Positions 34,761 to 44,447 of a stretch of DNA of 64,000 nt are shown in pieces. Below the pieces are notes generated by a model, which did not search any database, was not told the DNA's origin, and saw nothing but the letters and a program-made list of their open reading frames with translations. The stretch spans positions 1,252,207-1,316,206 of the forward strand of contig NZ_ML636798.1 in the NCBI RefSeq assembly GCF_006476065.1, written 5' to 3'. The translations under genes and the position numbers were made by a program. This DNA is from Cognatiluteimonas lumbrici. GTDB taxonomy: Bacteria > Pseudomonadota > Gammaproteobacteria > Xanthomonadales > Xanthomonadaceae. The first letter of the stretch is position 1. Each line of letters begins with the position of its first letter.

Positions 34761-35690
34761 TCAGCCCCCCGTCTTGCGCGGCAGCTCCAGCGCTTCCTTC
34801 GCCAGCTCGGCGATGCCGCCCAGCGAGCCGATCACGCCGGCCGACTCCATCGGCATCATCACGAACTTCTGGTTCGGCGCCTCGGCCAGCGCCTTGAACG
34901 CCTCGATGTACTTCTGCGCCACGAAGTAGTTGATCGCCTGCACGCTGCCGCCGGAGATCGCGTCCGAGACCACCTGCGTCGCCCTGGCCTCGGCCTCGGC
35001 CAGGCGCTCGCGGGCCTCGGCTTCGCGGAACGCCGCCTCGCGCTCGCCCTCGGCCTCGAGGATGGTGGACTGCTTCTCGCCCTCCGCCTTGAGGATCGCG
35101 GCCTGGCGGAAGCCCTCGGCCTCGAGGATGTTGGCGCGCTTCTCGCGCTCGGCCTTCATCTGGCGGGCCATCGCCTCGACCAGGTCGCGCGGCGGGGCAA
35201 TGTCCTTGAGTTCGATGCGGTTGACCTTGACCCCCCACGGGTGGGTCGCCTGGTCCACGGCCTCGAGCACCTTGGCGTTGATCTCGTCGCGCCGCGACAG
35301 CGACTCGTCCAGGTCCATCGAGCCGATCGACGTGCGGATGTTGGTCATCACCAGGTTGAGGATCGCGATCTCGAGCTGGGCCACCTCGTAGGCGGCCTTG
35401 GCGGCGTCGAGCACCTGGAAGTAGACCACGCCGTCCACCTTCACCACGGCGTTGTCGCGGGTGATCACGTCCTGGCTGGGGACGTCCATCACCTGCTCCA
35501 TCATGTTGATCTTGCGGCCGACGTCCTGGTAGACGGGGACCAGGAAGTGCAGACCCGGCTTCATGGTGTGGGTGTAGCGGCCGAAGGCCTCCACGGTCCA
35601 TTCGTAGCCCTGCGGCACCATGCGCACGGTCTTGAACAGGACGATGATGCCCGCGACGAGCAGGACGACGGCAAGCAGCGTTCCAAACAT
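34761..35690 (-). CDS. SPFH-domain (stomatin/QmcA-like) protein
   Basis: Predicted 309-residue stomatin-like protein with an N-terminal hydrophobic helix (LLAVVLLVAGIIVLFKTV), the SPFH domain (MVPQGYEWTVEAFGRYTHTM, PGLHFLVPVYQDVGRKINMM, VITRDNAVVKVDGVVYFQV) and a coiled-coil region rich in Glu/Ala (EGEREAAFREAEARERLAEA). These proteins form large oligomeric rings in the cytoplasmic membrane and often regulate membrane proteases. It forms a two-gene operon with the NfeD gene. A REP element lies just upstream, in the space shared with the divergent sigma factor gene. Confidence 0.92.
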   Translation of the reverse strand: MFGTLLAVVLLVAGIIVLFKTVRMVPQGYEWTVEAFGRYTHTMKPGLHFLVPVYQDVGRKINMMEQVMDVPSQDVITRDNAVVKVDGVVYFQVLDAAKAAYEVAQLEIAILNLVMTNIRTSIGSMDLDESLSRRDEINAKVLEAVDQATHPWGVKVNRIELKDIAPPRDLVEAMARQMKAEREKRANILEAEGFRQAAILKAEGEKQSTILEAEGEREAAFREAEARERLAEAEARATQVVSDAISGGSVQAINYFVAQKYIEAFKALAEAPNQKFVMMPMESAGVIGSLGGIAELAKEALELPRKTGG

Positions 35691-35704
35691 CCGATCTTCC
35701 CCTT

Positions 35705-35731
35705 TGTAGGAGCGGCGCTCGCGCCGCGACC
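35705..35731. repeat. REP-like element (family A)
   Basis: TGTAGGAGCGGCGC-TC-GCGCCGCGACC between the divergent SPFH and sigma factor genes. The inner GGCGC/GCGCC palindrome matches the copies at 43053, 47314 and 51527. Confidence 0.82.
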
Positions 35732-35786
35732 CCGATCATATCCCGCGCTGCGACCCTTCGCGCCCTTGGCGCATCCTAGCCATCGA

Positions 35787-36392
35787 ATGCCAGTCACGAC
35801 CCCGCCAGCCTCGGCCTTCGCCATCGACGTTCCCGCCGCGCTGCTGGCGCGGGCGCGGGCCGGCGAGCGGGCGGCGTTCGAACAGCTCTACCGCTGGTTC
35901 GAGCGACCGGTATTCACCCTGGCGCTGCGCATCTGCGGCGACCGCGACGAGGCCTCCGACGTGCTGCAGGACACCATGCTCAAACTGTTCTCCCGCATCG
36001 GCGACTACCGCGCCGTGGACGGCGCCCCGTTCTGGGGGTGGCTGCGCCGGGTGGCGGTCAACGAGGCGCTGATGCGCCTGCGTCGCGGCGACCGGCTCGC
36101 GCACGCGCTGCCGGACGATGCGCTGCTGGTGGACGACGTCTCGCCGCCTCCCGCGGCGGCGGCGGACGCGGCTGCGTTGCAGCGCGCGCTCGCCGCGCTG
36201 CCCGCGGCGACCCGCAGCGTGCTCTGGCTGTACCACGCCGAGGGCTACACCCACGAGGAGATCGCGGCGCTGATGGAGCGCACGCCGAGCTTCTCCAAGT
36301 CGCAGGTCGCGCGCGGCGGGCGCCGCCTGCGCGCGCTGCTGGAAACGCCTGTCGAACAGGCCGCATGCATTCCGGAGGCCGCCCATGGCTGA
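35787..36392 (+). CDS. ECF-family RNA polymerase sigma factor (second)
   Basis: Predicted 201-residue ECF sigma factor. Region 2 is at about residues 25-100 (AAFEQLYRWFERPVFTLALR, EASDVLQDTMLKLFSRIGDY, FWGWLRRVAVNEALMRLRRG). Region 4 is near residues 140-190 (LPAATRSVLWLYHAEGYTHE, EIAALMERTPSFSKSQVARG). An Ala/Pro-rich linker joins them. Its stop overlaps the next gene by eight bases. The three-gene set sigma, membrane protein and PDZ protein looks like a self-contained envelope-sensing module. No target promoter motif was found nearby. Confidence 0.9.
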   Translation: MPVTTPPASAFAIDVPAALLARARAGERAAFEQLYRWFERPVFTLALRICGDRDEASDVLQDTMLKLFSRIGDYRAVDGAPFWGWLRRVAVNEALMRLRRGDRLAHALPDDALLVDDVSPPPAAAADAAALQRALAALPAATRSVLWLYHAEGYTHEEIAALMERTPSFSKSQVARGGRRLRALLETPVEQAACIPEAAHG

Positions 36393-37116
36393 CATCCGCA
36401 CCCCGCCTTCCGCCCCCGGCACCTGGGGCGAAGCCTTCGCCGCGCTGCCGGCGGAGATGCCGCCGCGCGACGGCTGGCAGCGCGTGGCGCGGCAACTGGA
36501 CGCCCGCCGGCGCGCGCGCCTGCCGGCCTGGGTCGGTCTCGCCGCCGCGGCCGGCCTGCTGCTGGCGGTCGGTCTGTGGGCCGGGCTGCGGCCGCCGGCG
36601 CCGACCCCGGCATCGCCGGTCGCGGCGCCCGGTCAGCCCGTGGCATCGCAACCCGCCGGTTCCGCGCCCGCGACGCCCGACGCAACACCCGATCCGGCCA
36701 CCGCTGCCATCGACGACGATCCCGTCGCGTCGCCGGCCACGCGCCCGGCGGCGACGGCGACGCAGATCGCCACGACGGCGGATCCGTCCCGCGACACGAC
36801 GACGATCGCAACGACCACGCCGGAAAACGCCCTGGCGCCGCTGCAGCAGGAGTCGGCGCACCTCGAAACCCTGCTCGCACTGGCCCGCGACGACAGCGTC
36901 GGCAGCGCCGGCGCGGTGCTGCTCGCCGATGCGTTCGACGCGCGCCTGGCCGGGATCGACACCCTGCTCGCCGACCCCGGCCTAGCGCCCGACGAACGCG
37001 AAGCGCTGTGGCACGCGCGCGTGGACACGCTGCGCCAGGCCGCCGGCTTCGTGAGCACGCAGCGACTGCTCGCCGTCCAGGGCCACGGCGACGCGTGGCT
37101 GGCCAGCGTCGATTGA
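36385..37116 (+). CDS. Probable membrane anti-sigma factor
   Basis: Predicted 243-residue protein: a short cytoplasmic N-terminal region (residues 1-48), one membrane helix (WVGLAAAAGLLLAVGLWAGL, about residues 49-68), a long Pro/Ala/Thr-rich linker to about residue 150, and a helical periplasmic end (ALAPLQQESAHLETLLALAR). No named anti-sigma domain was recognised. The role is inferred from topology and the eight-base overlap with the sigma gene. The low-complexity linker resembles a periplasmic spacer. Confidence 0.66.
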   Translation: MADIRTPPSAPGTWGEAFAALPAEMPPRDGWQRVARQLDARRRARLPAWVGLAAAAGLLLAVGLWAGLRPPAPTPASPVAAPGQPVASQPAGSAPATPDATPDPATAAIDDDPVASPATRPAATATQIATTADPSRDTTTIATTTPENALAPLQQESAHLETLLALARDDSVGSAGAVLLADAFDARLAGIDTLLADPGLAPDEREALWHARVDTLRQAAGFVSTQRLLAVQGHGDAWLASVD

Positions 37117-37138
37117 ACGAACCCCCGAGGAGACACGC

Positions 37139-38269
37139 ATGAACAACCGCAACCCCCCCCGCTTCGCCGCCCTCGCGCTGGCACTGGCCGTCGGCATCGC
37201 CGCCCCCGCGTTCGCACAGTCCGCATCCCCGAAGACACCGAGCGCCGCGGAACAGCAGCAGCTCGACGCGGCGCGCGCACGCCTGGACGCCGCGGCGAAG
37301 CAGTACGCCGAACTCGCCAGCCGCTACGCCAGCGACCGGCACGCGATGGAGCTGCAGCACCGCCTGCTGCGCAAGCCGGTGATCGGGGTGGTGCTGGGCA
37401 GTGACCCCGCGGGCGGCGTGCGCATCGCCGCGGTCACCCCCGGCGGCGCGGCCGCCGAGGCCGGCCTGAAGAGCGGCGACCGCATCGTCGCGGTGGACGG
37501 AAAGCGCCTGGCCGGCAGCGATCCGGAAGCGCGCCTGGAAGCCGCGCGCGAAGCGATCGGCAAGCACGACGAAGGTTCGAAGGTCAGCCTGCGCTACCTG
37601 CGCGACGGCCGCGAAGCCACGGTGTCGCTGGCGCCGCGCCCGGGCGAGCGCGTGCTGTTCTTCGACGTGGACAAGGCCGGCGGCTTCGACGTGATCCGCC
37701 TGCGCGCCGAGACCGAGGCCGCGCGCGCCCACGCCGAGCTGGCGCGGGCCGCGGCCGCCCGCCACGCCGCCATCGCGCCCGAGATCCGGCGCGAGATCAT
37801 CCGCCTGTCACCGGGCAGCGAATGCGCCGCCGGAACCCCGTGCGCCTTCCCGGTGATCTCCGAAGCGCTGCGCTGGAACGGGCTGAACCTGGCGTCGCTC
37901 GACGCCGACCTCGGCAAGTACTTCGGCACCGACAAGGGCGTGCTGGTGCTCGGCACCGGCCCCGGGCTCGGCGGGCTGCGCGCGGGCGACGTCATCCGCA
38001 GCGTGGACGGCAAGCCGGTGTCCACCCCGCGCGAGGTGATGGACGCGCTGCGCGGCCGCGACAGCGGCGACAAGGTGGACGTCGGCTACCTGCGCGAGCG
38101 GCGCGCGGGCGCGACCGTGGTGACGGTGCCCGAGCCGGTGGCGATCCCGCTGCCGCCACCCCCACCCGCACCCCCGGCCCCGCCAGCGTCGCCGAAGGCA
38201 CCGGGCGCCGCGCCGCCAGCGCCGCCGGCGCCCCCCGCCCCGCCCCCGCCGCCTCCCGCGGTCTCCTGA
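37139..38269 (+). CDS. Exported protein with two PDZ domains
   Basis: Predicted 376-residue protein with a signal peptide (FAALALALAVGIAAPAFAQS), an N-terminal helical segment, and two PDZ-like domains, at about residues 78-150 (KPVIGVVLGSDPAGGVRIAA, AAEAGLKSGDRIVAVDGKRL) and 265-340 (GVLVLGTGPGLGGLRAGDVI, RSVDGKPVSTPREVMDALRG). It ends in a Pro/Ala tract of about 50 residues. There is no protease domain. PDZ proteins of this kind bind C-termini of misfolded envelope proteins, so it may sense stress for the linked sigma factor. It starts 22 bases after the anti-sigma-like gene. Confidence 0.84.
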   Translation: MNNRNPPRFAALALALAVGIAAPAFAQSASPKTPSAAEQQQLDAARARLDAAAKQYAELASRYASDRHAMELQHRLLRKPVIGVVLGSDPAGGVRIAAVTPGGAAAEAGLKSGDRIVAVDGKRLAGSDPEARLEAAREAIGKHDEGSKVSLRYLRDGREATVSLAPRPGERVLFFDVDKAGGFDVIRLRAETEAARAHAELARAAAARHAAIAPEIRREIIRLSPGSECAAGTPCAFPVISEALRWNGLNLASLDADLGKYFGTDKGVLVLGTGPGLGGLRAGDVIRSVDGKPVSTPREVMDALRGRDSGDKVDVGYLRERRAGATVVTVPEPVAIPLPPPPPAPPAPPASPKAPGAAPPAPPAPPAPPPPPPAVS

Positions 38270-38313
38270 GCGCGATTGCGTACCATGGCTCGGACCACAC
38301 TCGGAGCCACCGC

Positions 38314-39288
38314 ATGCAATACCGCCGCCTCGGATCCTCCGGCCTGCAGCTCTCTGCGCTGTCCTTCGGCGCGTGGGTGACCTTCGGCAACCAGGTCGGG
38401 CGCGGCGCGGCGCGCGAGATGATCGCGGCGGCCTGGGACCACGGCATCAACTTCTTCGACAACGCCGAGGGCTACGCCAACGGCGAGGCCGAGCGGGTGA
38501 TGGGCGACGTCATCGCCGACCTGCGCCTGCCACGCGATGGCTTCTGCGTGTCGAGCAAGGTGTTCTTCGGCGCCGCCAAGGATCCGCGGCCGACGCAGCG
38601 CGGCCTGTCGCGCAAGCACGTGGTGGACGCCTGCCACGACGCGCTGCGGCGGCTGCGCGTGGACTACCTCGACCTGTACTTCTGCCACCGCCCCGATCCG
38701 GAGACCCCGATCGAGGAGACGGTGCGCGCGATGGACGGCCTGGTGCAGCAGGGCAAGGTGCTGTACTGGGGCACGTCCGAATGGTCGGCCGACCAGATCC
38801 GCGAGGCGCACAAGATCGCGCGCCTGCGCAACCTGCAGCCGCCGACGATGGAGCAGCCGCAGTACAACCTGCTGCACCGCGAGCGGGTCGAGGTCGAGTA
38901 CGCGCCGCTCTACGCCGAGTACGGCATGGGCACCACCATCTGGTCGCCGCTCGCCTCCGGGCTGCTCACCGGCAAGTACAACAGCGGCGTGCAGCAGGAA
39001 GGCCGGCTCGCGCGGGAGGGATTCGGCTGGCTGCAGAAGATGGTGGTCGGCGACCCGAAGGAGCGCCGCATCGAGCGCGCGCGCCGCTTCACCAACGTGG
39101 CGAAGGAACTCGGGGTCGCGCCGGCACCGCTGGCGATCGCCTGGTGCCTGCGCAACCCGAACGTGTCCACGGTGATGCTGGGCGCCTCGCGCGCGGAGCA
39201 GCTGGTGCAGAACCTGGAGGCGCTGGAGGTCGCCGGCAAGCTCGACGACGCGGCGTGGGGAAAGGTGGAGGCTTCTACCGCGTCGTAG
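38314..39288 (+). CDS. Aldo/keto reductase (potassium-channel beta-subunit-like)
   Basis: Predicted 324-residue NADPH-dependent oxidoreductase with the aldo-keto reductase barrel. The catalytic set is visible: Asp and Tyr in FFDNAEGYANGEAE, Lys in VSSKVFF, and His in LDLYFCHRPDPETP. The segments YWGTSEWSADQIREAH and EYGMGTTIWSPLASGLLTGK place it in the AKR group that includes Kv-beta subunits and YghZ-type methylglyoxal reductases. Substrate is unknown. It stands 44 bases after the PDZ gene, possibly in the same transcript, and is convergent with sucD. Confidence 0.9.
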   Translation: MQYRRLGSSGLQLSALSFGAWVTFGNQVGRGAAREMIAAAWDHGINFFDNAEGYANGEAERVMGDVIADLRLPRDGFCVSSKVFFGAAKDPRPTQRGLSRKHVVDACHDALRRLRVDYLDLYFCHRPDPETPIEETVRAMDGLVQQGKVLYWGTSEWSADQIREAHKIARLRNLQPPTMEQPQYNLLHRERVEVEYAPLYAEYGMGTTIWSPLASGLLTGKYNSGVQQEGRLAREGFGWLQKMVVGDPKERRIERARRFTNVAKELGVAPAPLAIAWCLRNPNVSTVMLGASRAEQLVQNLEALEVAGKLDDAAWGKVEASTAS

Positions 39289-39297
39289 CGGCGCGCT

Positions 39298-40170
39298 CTA
39301 CCCCAGCCGCTTCGCGATCGCCGCGCCCAGGTCGCCGGGCGACTTCACGGTGGTGACGCCGGCCTTCTCCATCGCGGCGAACTTGCCCTCCGCGGTGCCC
39401 GCGCCGCCCGAGGCGATCGCGCCGGCGTGGCCCATGCGCTTGCCCTTCGGCGCGGACGCGCCGGCGATGAAGCCGACCACCGGCTTGGTCACGTGCTCGG
39501 CGATGTACTCGGCCGCCTCTTCCTCGGCGGAGCCGCCGATCTCGCCGACCATGATGATGCCCTTGGTCTGCTCGTCCGCCTCGAACAGCTTCAGGCAGTC
39601 GATGAAGTTGAGGCCGTTGATCGGGTCGCCGCCGATCCCGATCACGGTGGACTGGCCGAGGCCCGCGTCGGTGGTCTGCTTCACGGCCTCGTAGGTCAGC
39701 GTGCCCGAGCGCGACACGATCGCGACCTTGCCCGGCATGTGGATGTGGCCCGGCATGATCCCGATCTTGCACTCGCCCGGGGTGATGATGCCCGGGCAGT
39801 TCGGCCCGACCAGGACCACGTCCTCGTAGCCGGCCAGGGTGTTCTTGACCCGCAGCATGTCGAGCACCGGGATGCCCTCGGTGATCGCGACGATCACCTT
39901 GATGCCGGCATCGGCGGCCTCGAGGATCGCGTCGGCGGCGTAGGCCGGCGGCACGTAGATGACCGAGGCGTCGGCGCCGGTCTCCTCGACCGCGTCGGCG
40001 ACGGTGTTGAACACGGGCAGGCCGAGGTGCTCGGTGCCGCCCTTGCCCGGGGTCACGCCGCCGACGACCCGGGTGCCGTACTCGATCATCTGCTCGGCGT
40101 GGAAGGTGCCTTGGGTGCCGGTGAAGCCCTGGACGATGACCTTGGTGTTCTTGTTGACCAAAACGCTCAT
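39298..40170 (-). CDS. sucD: Succinyl-CoA ligase alpha subunit
   Basis: Predicted 290-residue subunit that forms succinyl-CoA/succinate with the beta subunit in the TCA cycle. It binds CoA and carries the phosphohistidine. Signatures are [59 protein letters not shown] and [20 protein letters not shown], the last containing the active His. The start ATG is at 40170, with AAAGGA about 10 bases upstream. It follows sucC after 20 bases. Confidence 0.97.
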   Translation of the reverse strand: MSVLVNKNTKVIVQGFTGTQGTFHAEQMIEYGTRVVGGVTPGKGGTEHLGLPVFNTVADAVEETGADASVIYVPPAYAADAILEAADAGIKVIVAITEGIPVLDMLRVKNTLAGYEDVVLVGPNCPGIITPGECKIGIMPGHIHMPGKVAIVSRSGTLTYEAVKQTTDAGLGQSTVIGIGGDPINGLNFIDCLKLFEADEQTKGIIMVGEIGGSAEEEAAEYIAEHVTKPVVGFIAGASAPKGKRMGHAGAIASGGAGTAEGKFAAMEKAGVTTVKSPGDLGAAIAKRLG

Positions 40171-40190
40171 GGAGGTGTCTGTTCCTTTGC

Positions 40191-41360
<1,170 letters not shown>

Positions 41361-41451
41361 CGATCGTCCAGCGTGGAGGGGTGAATGCGGAACTGAGCCG
41401 CCCATTGTACGCCCCCGGGTGCTAGGGTTGCCCCCGTCCCCGGGGAGCCCC

Positions 41452-43050
41452 ATGCCCAAGCGCAGCCAGCCACCCAGCCCCGGCATCGCCGAGGCGCAGC
41501 ACCACGACCTGTATTTCTACGGCCTGTACCGGGTCCTGGAAGCCGGCCTGCTGTCGCTGATGCTGTTCGGGCCGGCGCGGACCCTGATCGGGGCCCCGGC
41601 CCATCCGCTGCTGGGCAAGGCCACCGCCATCGCCTACCTGGTGGTCGCGGTGGTGCTGCTGGCCTGGACGCTGCGGGCCTCGCGCCTGCGCTGGCCGGCC
41701 CTGGTGGGGGTGGTGGTGGACATCGTCGCCGCCACCCTGGCGATCCACGCGCTGCCCGCCGCGGCATCGGGGATCGCGCTGATGCTGGTGTTCAACGTCG
41801 CCGCGGCGGCGCTGCTGCTGCCGCTGCGCCTGGGCCTGGCGGGTGGCGCCCTGGCCGGCGTGGCGATGATCGGCGAGTTCGTGTGGGCCAGGCTCTCCGG
41901 TCCCGCGCTCGGGCGCCCGATGGCCGAGCCGGTGATGTTCGCGGTGAGCTTCCTGTCCATCGCCATGCTCAGCTACCTGCTGGGCAGGCAGATCCGCGAG
42001 AGCCAGGCGCTGGCGGAGCGCCGTGGCGGCCAGGTCGCCGACCTGGCCGCGATCAATGAACTGATCATCCGGCGCATGCGTACCGGGGTGCTGGTGGTGG
42101 ACGGCAAGGGCACGATCCGGCTGGCCAACGAAGCGGCGATGGGGCTGCTCGGCGAGCTCGACCCGGCCCGCGACCTGGCCACGAGCGCCCCCGCCCTGCA
42201 CCAGCGGCTGTGCGCCTGGCTGGCCGGCGAAGTGGCCGAGGATGCGCCGCTCCAGCTCGGCCCGGACCACGCCGAGGTGCTGCCGCGCTTCGCCAAGTTG
42301 CTGGCGCATGGCGACACCACGCTCGTGTTCCTGGACGACAGCGCGCTGGTCTCGCGCCGCGCCGAATCCATGACCCTGGCCACGCTCGGCCGCTTCTCCG
42401 CCGGCCTGGCGCACGAGATCCGCAACCCGCTGGCGGCGATCAACTACGCCACCCAGCTGTTGCAGGAGTCCGACGAGATCAGCACCGCCGACCAGCGCCT
42501 GCTGCAGATCATCCACGACCAGTGCCAGCGCACCAACGGCATCGTCGAGAGCGTGCTCGGCCTCGCCCGGCGCGAGAGCGCCCGCGCCGAACTGATCGAC
42601 CTGCCGCTGTTCCTGCAGCGGGTGGTGGCGGACTTCCGCCACGTGCTGCCGCCCGAATCCGGCACCATCTCCGTGCAGGCGGACGACGAGAGCGCGCTGG
42701 TGGACCCGCGGCACCTGCAACAGGTGGTCACGGTGCTGCTGCAGAACGCGCTCGCGCACGGGCACCTGCCGGGCGACCCGGCGCTGGTCGAGATCCGCGT
42801 CCATGCCGTGGACGGGCGTCCGGTCGTGGACGTCTGCGACCGCGGCCCGGGCATCCGCGAGGAGGTCCGCGACAGGCTGTTCCGCCCGTTCTTCACCACG
42901 TCCGAGCACGGCACCGGGCTCGGCCTGTACATCGCGCAGGAGCTGTGCCGCGCCAACGAGGCGACGCTGGAGTGCCTGGCGCGCGAGGACGGCCCGGGTA
43001 CCTGCTTCCGGATCGGGCTGCCCGCGGCCAACTCGCTGCTGCCGGCCTGA
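41452..43050 (+). CDS. pilS: Sensor histidine kinase PilS
   Basis: Predicted 532-residue membrane histidine kinase, the sensor of the PilS-PilR system that controls type IV pilin transcription. Six N-terminal membrane helices occupy about residues 22-180, as in PilS. A PAS-like segment follows ([19 protein letters not shown]), then the HisKA box with phospho-acceptor H321 ([18 protein letters not shown]). The ATPase domain has the N box ([10 protein letters not shown]), [20 protein letters not shown] and [13 protein letters not shown]. The identification rests on this topology and on the sucCD neighbourhood. pilR, which normally follows directly, is absent here; a ThrE-like gene lies convergent instead. 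Confidence 0.88.
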   Translation: MPKRSQPPSPGIAEAQHHDLYFYGLYRVLEAGLLSLMLFGPARTLIGAPAHPLLGKATAIAYLVVAVVLLAWTLRASRLRWPALVGVVVDIVAATLAIHALPAAASGIALMLVFNVAAAALLLPLRLGLAGGALAGVAMIGEFVWARLSGPALGRPMAEPVMFAVSFLSIAMLSYLLGRQIRESQALAERRGGQVADLAAINELIIRRMRTGVLVVDGKGTIRLANEAAMGLLGELDPARDLATSAPALHQRLCAWLAGEVAEDAPLQLGPDHAEVLPRFAKLLAHGDTTLVFLDDSALVSRRAESMTLATLGRFSAGLAHEIRNPLAAINYATQLLQESDEISTADQRLLQIIHDQCQRTNGIVESVLGLARRESARAELIDLPLFLQRVVADFRHVLPPESGTISVQADDESALVDPRHLQQVVTVLLQNALAHGHLPGDPALVEIRVHAVDGRPVVDVCDRGPGIREEVRDRLFRPFFTTSEHGTGLGLYIAQELCRANEATLECLAREDGPGTCFRIGLPAANSLLPA

Positions 43051-43051
43051 C

Positions 43052-43125
43052 TGTAGGAGCGGCGCTAGCGCCGCGACCGCGGCGATGTCGCAGCGCGATG
43101 TCGCGGCGCGAGCGCCGCTCCTACA
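43052..43125. repeat. Paired REP-like elements (family A) in inverted orientation
   Basis: TGTAGGAGCGGCGCTAGCGC at one end and GCGCGAGCGCCGCTCCTACA at the other, facing each other with a GCGATGTCGC spacer unit repeated twice between. Together they form a large cruciform-capable structure between the convergent pilS and ThrE-like genes. The right arm supplies the ThrE-like stop codon. Confidence 0.88.
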
Positions 43126-44374
43126 GGTTCCGCCGCGGCGGCAGCAGCAGGTTGCCGAACAGCAGGCCGGCGATCAGCGCCAGCAGGATGTTGAGCACCC
43201 CCAACGCGGCCGATTCGCCGACCGCCGCGTCCTGCTGCTGGATCAGCGTCATCACCCCGCGCAGGCTGGCGCTGCCGGGCACCATCATCAGGATGCCCGG
43301 CACCCGCACCAGTGCGCCCGGGCGCCCGGCCAGGCGCGCGTAGACGTTGCCGCCGGCGGTCAGCAGCAGCGCCGACAGGAAGATGCCCGCGGGCCCGCCC
43401 CAGGCCTGCCCGCCGAAGCGGGTGATCGAGTAGCCCGCCACCGCGGCCAGGATCACCACCGGGTAATCGCGCAGCCGGGTGCGGAACAGCAGCGCGAACG
43501 AGCACGCGGCCGCCAGTACGCCGACCCACTCCACCGCTCCGGGCTGCGGCCGCAGCGCGCGCACCTGGGGCTCGATCCCGGCGAAGTTGGCGATGCCGAG
43601 CGCCACCGCGCCGCCGACGGTCAGCTTCATCAGCGTCGCCATCGCCCCGGCGAAACGCGAGGTCCCGGCCACCAGGTGCTGGCTGGCGAGCTCGTTGACC
43701 GCGTTGGTCAGGCTCATGCCGGGGACCAGCACGATCAGCGCGGAAATGATCACGGTGTTGAGGTTGAGCGGCGCCACGAAGGCGGCCACCAGGGTCGTCA
43801 CCGCCGCGGCGATCATGCCGGCCAGGGCGTCGCCGGCCTCGCGCATCTGCGGGAACCCGCGCGAGGCGTAGTCGAGCAGGCCGATCAGCAGGCCGGCCAC
43901 GCCGGCGGTGGCGATGTCCAACCAGGGCAGCCGCCACATGGTCGCGATCGAGGCCGCCGCCAGGCCGAACACCAGGATGCCGAGCAGCTTGGCGCGGGTC
44001 GTCGGCGGCCGCTCGAGCGCGCGCAGCGCGGCGTGGCCGTCGGCGATGCCGAGGCGACCCGAACCGACCTCGGCGGCGATGCGGTCGGCCGCGCTCAGCT
44101 TGGACAGGTCGGTGTCGCCCTGGTGGGCCCGGATCACGCGGGTGATGTCGCTCAGGCCGACCGGGCGCTTCGGGTCGCTGAAGCTCAGCACCATGCCGGT
44201 CGGGTGGACCATGGGCTCGCACTCCAGGCCGAGCTCGTCGGCGACCGCGACGACCGCGCCCTCGAGGCGCTGCGCGGTGGTTCCATAGGCGTGCAGGTGT
44301 TCGGCGAGCTCGACCACGAACGCGACGCGCGCGGCGTAGTCTTCGACGGCGGTGGGCAGGGTCGGCGCGGACAT
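43121..44374 (-). CDS. Threonine/serine exporter ThrE-like membrane protein
   Basis: Predicted 417-residue protein with an N-terminal soluble domain (residues 1-130; YGTTAQRLEGAVVAVADELG, MVHPTGMVLSFSD) and about ten membrane helices after it (FGLAAASIATMWRLPWLDIA, VIISALIVLVPGMSLTNAVN, GILMMVPGSASLRGVMTLIQ). This combines the two halves of the ThrE family (DUF1212 plus DUF3815), which exports threonine and serine in Corynebacterium. Start ATG 44374 is chosen; ATG 44386 is also possible. The stop codon TAG lies in a REP arm. Substrate inferred from family. Confidence 0.85.
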   Translation of the reverse strand: MSAPTLPTAVEDYAARVAFVVELAEHLHAYGTTAQRLEGAVVAVADELGLECEPMVHPTGMVLSFSDPKRPVGLSDITRVIRAHQGDTDLSKLSAADRIAAEVGSGRLGIADGHAALRALERPPTTRAKLLGILVFGLAAASIATMWRLPWLDIATAGVAGLLIGLLDYASRGFPQMREAGDALAGMIAAAVTTLVAAFVAPLNLNTVIISALIVLVPGMSLTNAVNELASQHLVAGTSRFAGAMATLMKLTVGGAVALGIANFAGIEPQVRALRPQPGAVEWVGVLAAACSFALLFRTRLRDYPVVILAAVAGYSITRFGGQAWGGPAGIFLSALLLTAGGNVYARLAGRPGALVRVPGILMMVPGSASLRGVMTLIQQQDAAVGESAALGVLNILLALIAGLLFGNLLLPPRRNL

Positions 44375-44447
44375 GCCGGGAAGCATCGCACGCAGGCGTT
44401 GCCCGAGTCTGTATCCTCGGCCGTTGGAGCACCGGATTGCCAGCCGC

